Source: CAZSHG01 sp964606695 [NCBI: uncultured bacterium]
GTDB lineage: Bacteria; UBP14; UBA6098
DNA length: 24,300 nucleotides
Assembly: GCA_964606695.1 (NCBI GenBank)
Contig: CAZSHG010000039.1
Location: forward strand, 1 to 24,300
Reading direction: 5' to 3'
Below the pieces are notes generated by a model. That model worked only from the letters and a program-made list of their open reading frames with translations. It had not been told where the DNA came from and did not search any database. The position numbers were made by a program, and so were the translations under genes. How positions within the stretch are numbered: position 1 is the stretch's first letter; every line of letters starts with the position of its first letter. Below are positions 24,224 to 24,300 of the stretch, one piece after another.

Positions 24224-24262
24224 CTTTTAATGTTAAAATATAACATCGCAATGACGAGGTAT

Positions 24263-24290
24263 AAAAAAGGGCGGCCACCTCAAGCCGCCC
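24263..24290 (-). terminator. Leftward Rho-independent terminator of a gene beyond the right edge
   Basis: Stem GGGCGGC (24269-24275) with GCCGCCC (24284-24290), 8-base loop; read leftward it is followed by T6 (complement of 24263-24268). No gene for it lies inside the window. Confidence 0.8.
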
Positions 24291-24300
24291 TAAAATATTC

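Larger units (their letters stand above)
23951..24300. other. 350-base stretch without a gene: promoter, two leftward terminators and palindromic repeats
   Basis: No reading frame here has a credible start, ribosome-binding site or composition. From left to right it holds the promoter of the propeller gene, a leftward terminator, a GAAA-loop palindrome, an AT-rich spacer, two adjacent perfect palindromes and a second leftward terminator. The second terminator implies a leftward gene ending just beyond the right edge. Confidence 0.7.

Overview
The window looks like chromosomal DNA from an uncultured bacterium of the FCB supergroup or a neighbouring candidate phylum. Three complete genes and one partial gene encode exported proteins ending in a type IX secretion (T9SS) type A sorting domain. 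Each has a PNPFN motif near its start, a (L/T)P(S/A)G(V/T)Y motif, and a short hydrophobic end closing in Lys. Most genes have recognisable Shine-Dalgarno sequences, and one very probably starts with TTG. This argues against typical Bacteroidota, which mostly lack Shine-Dalgarno signals, but the phylum cannot be fixed from the sequence alone.

Layout. Bases 1-4577 (+) hold the 3' part of a very large secreted multidomain protein, followed by a terminator. An Omp85-type outer-membrane protein (4636-6309, +) starts 5 bases after that terminator. Its stop codon directly abuts the stop of a leftward operon: subtilisin-like protease (11822-9960), M14 carboxypeptidase (9941-7725) and beta-CASP metallo-beta-lactamase nuclease (7707-6310). 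Both proteases carry T9SS tails. A hairpin with a U-tract lies just upstream of the protease start.

Bases 14736-11991 (-) form a tight five-gene operon: DUF192 lipoprotein, [2Fe-2S] protein, FAD/NAD-type oxidoreductase, 4Fe-4S protein and a Gly-rich membrane protein. The three redox genes resemble the electron-transfer subunits of proline-dehydrogenase/HcnAB-like complexes, but the usual amino-acid-oxidising subunit is absent. The operon has an excellent sigma70-type promoter so close to the first ATG that the mRNA is probably leaderless. A second promoter faces right and drives transketolase and transaldolase (14910-18056, +), which abut directly and form a non-oxidative pentose phosphate unit with strongly C-ending codons.

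To the right, on the minus strand, are a small acidic lipoprotein (18940-18218), a P2-type Ca2+-like cation ATPase (21701-19008) and a secreted beta-propeller protein with LVIVD-like repeats and a T9SS tail (23950-21806). The last has its own promoter and terminator. The final 350 bases hold no gene. They contain two leftward terminators, a GAAA-loop palindrome and a pair of adjacent perfect palindromes whose cores are reverse complements of each other.

No CRISPR array, insertion sequence, tRNA or rRNA was seen. The most unusual content is the orphan redox operon, its leaderless promoter, the two hairpins placed almost on top of start codons, and the paired palindromes at the right edge.
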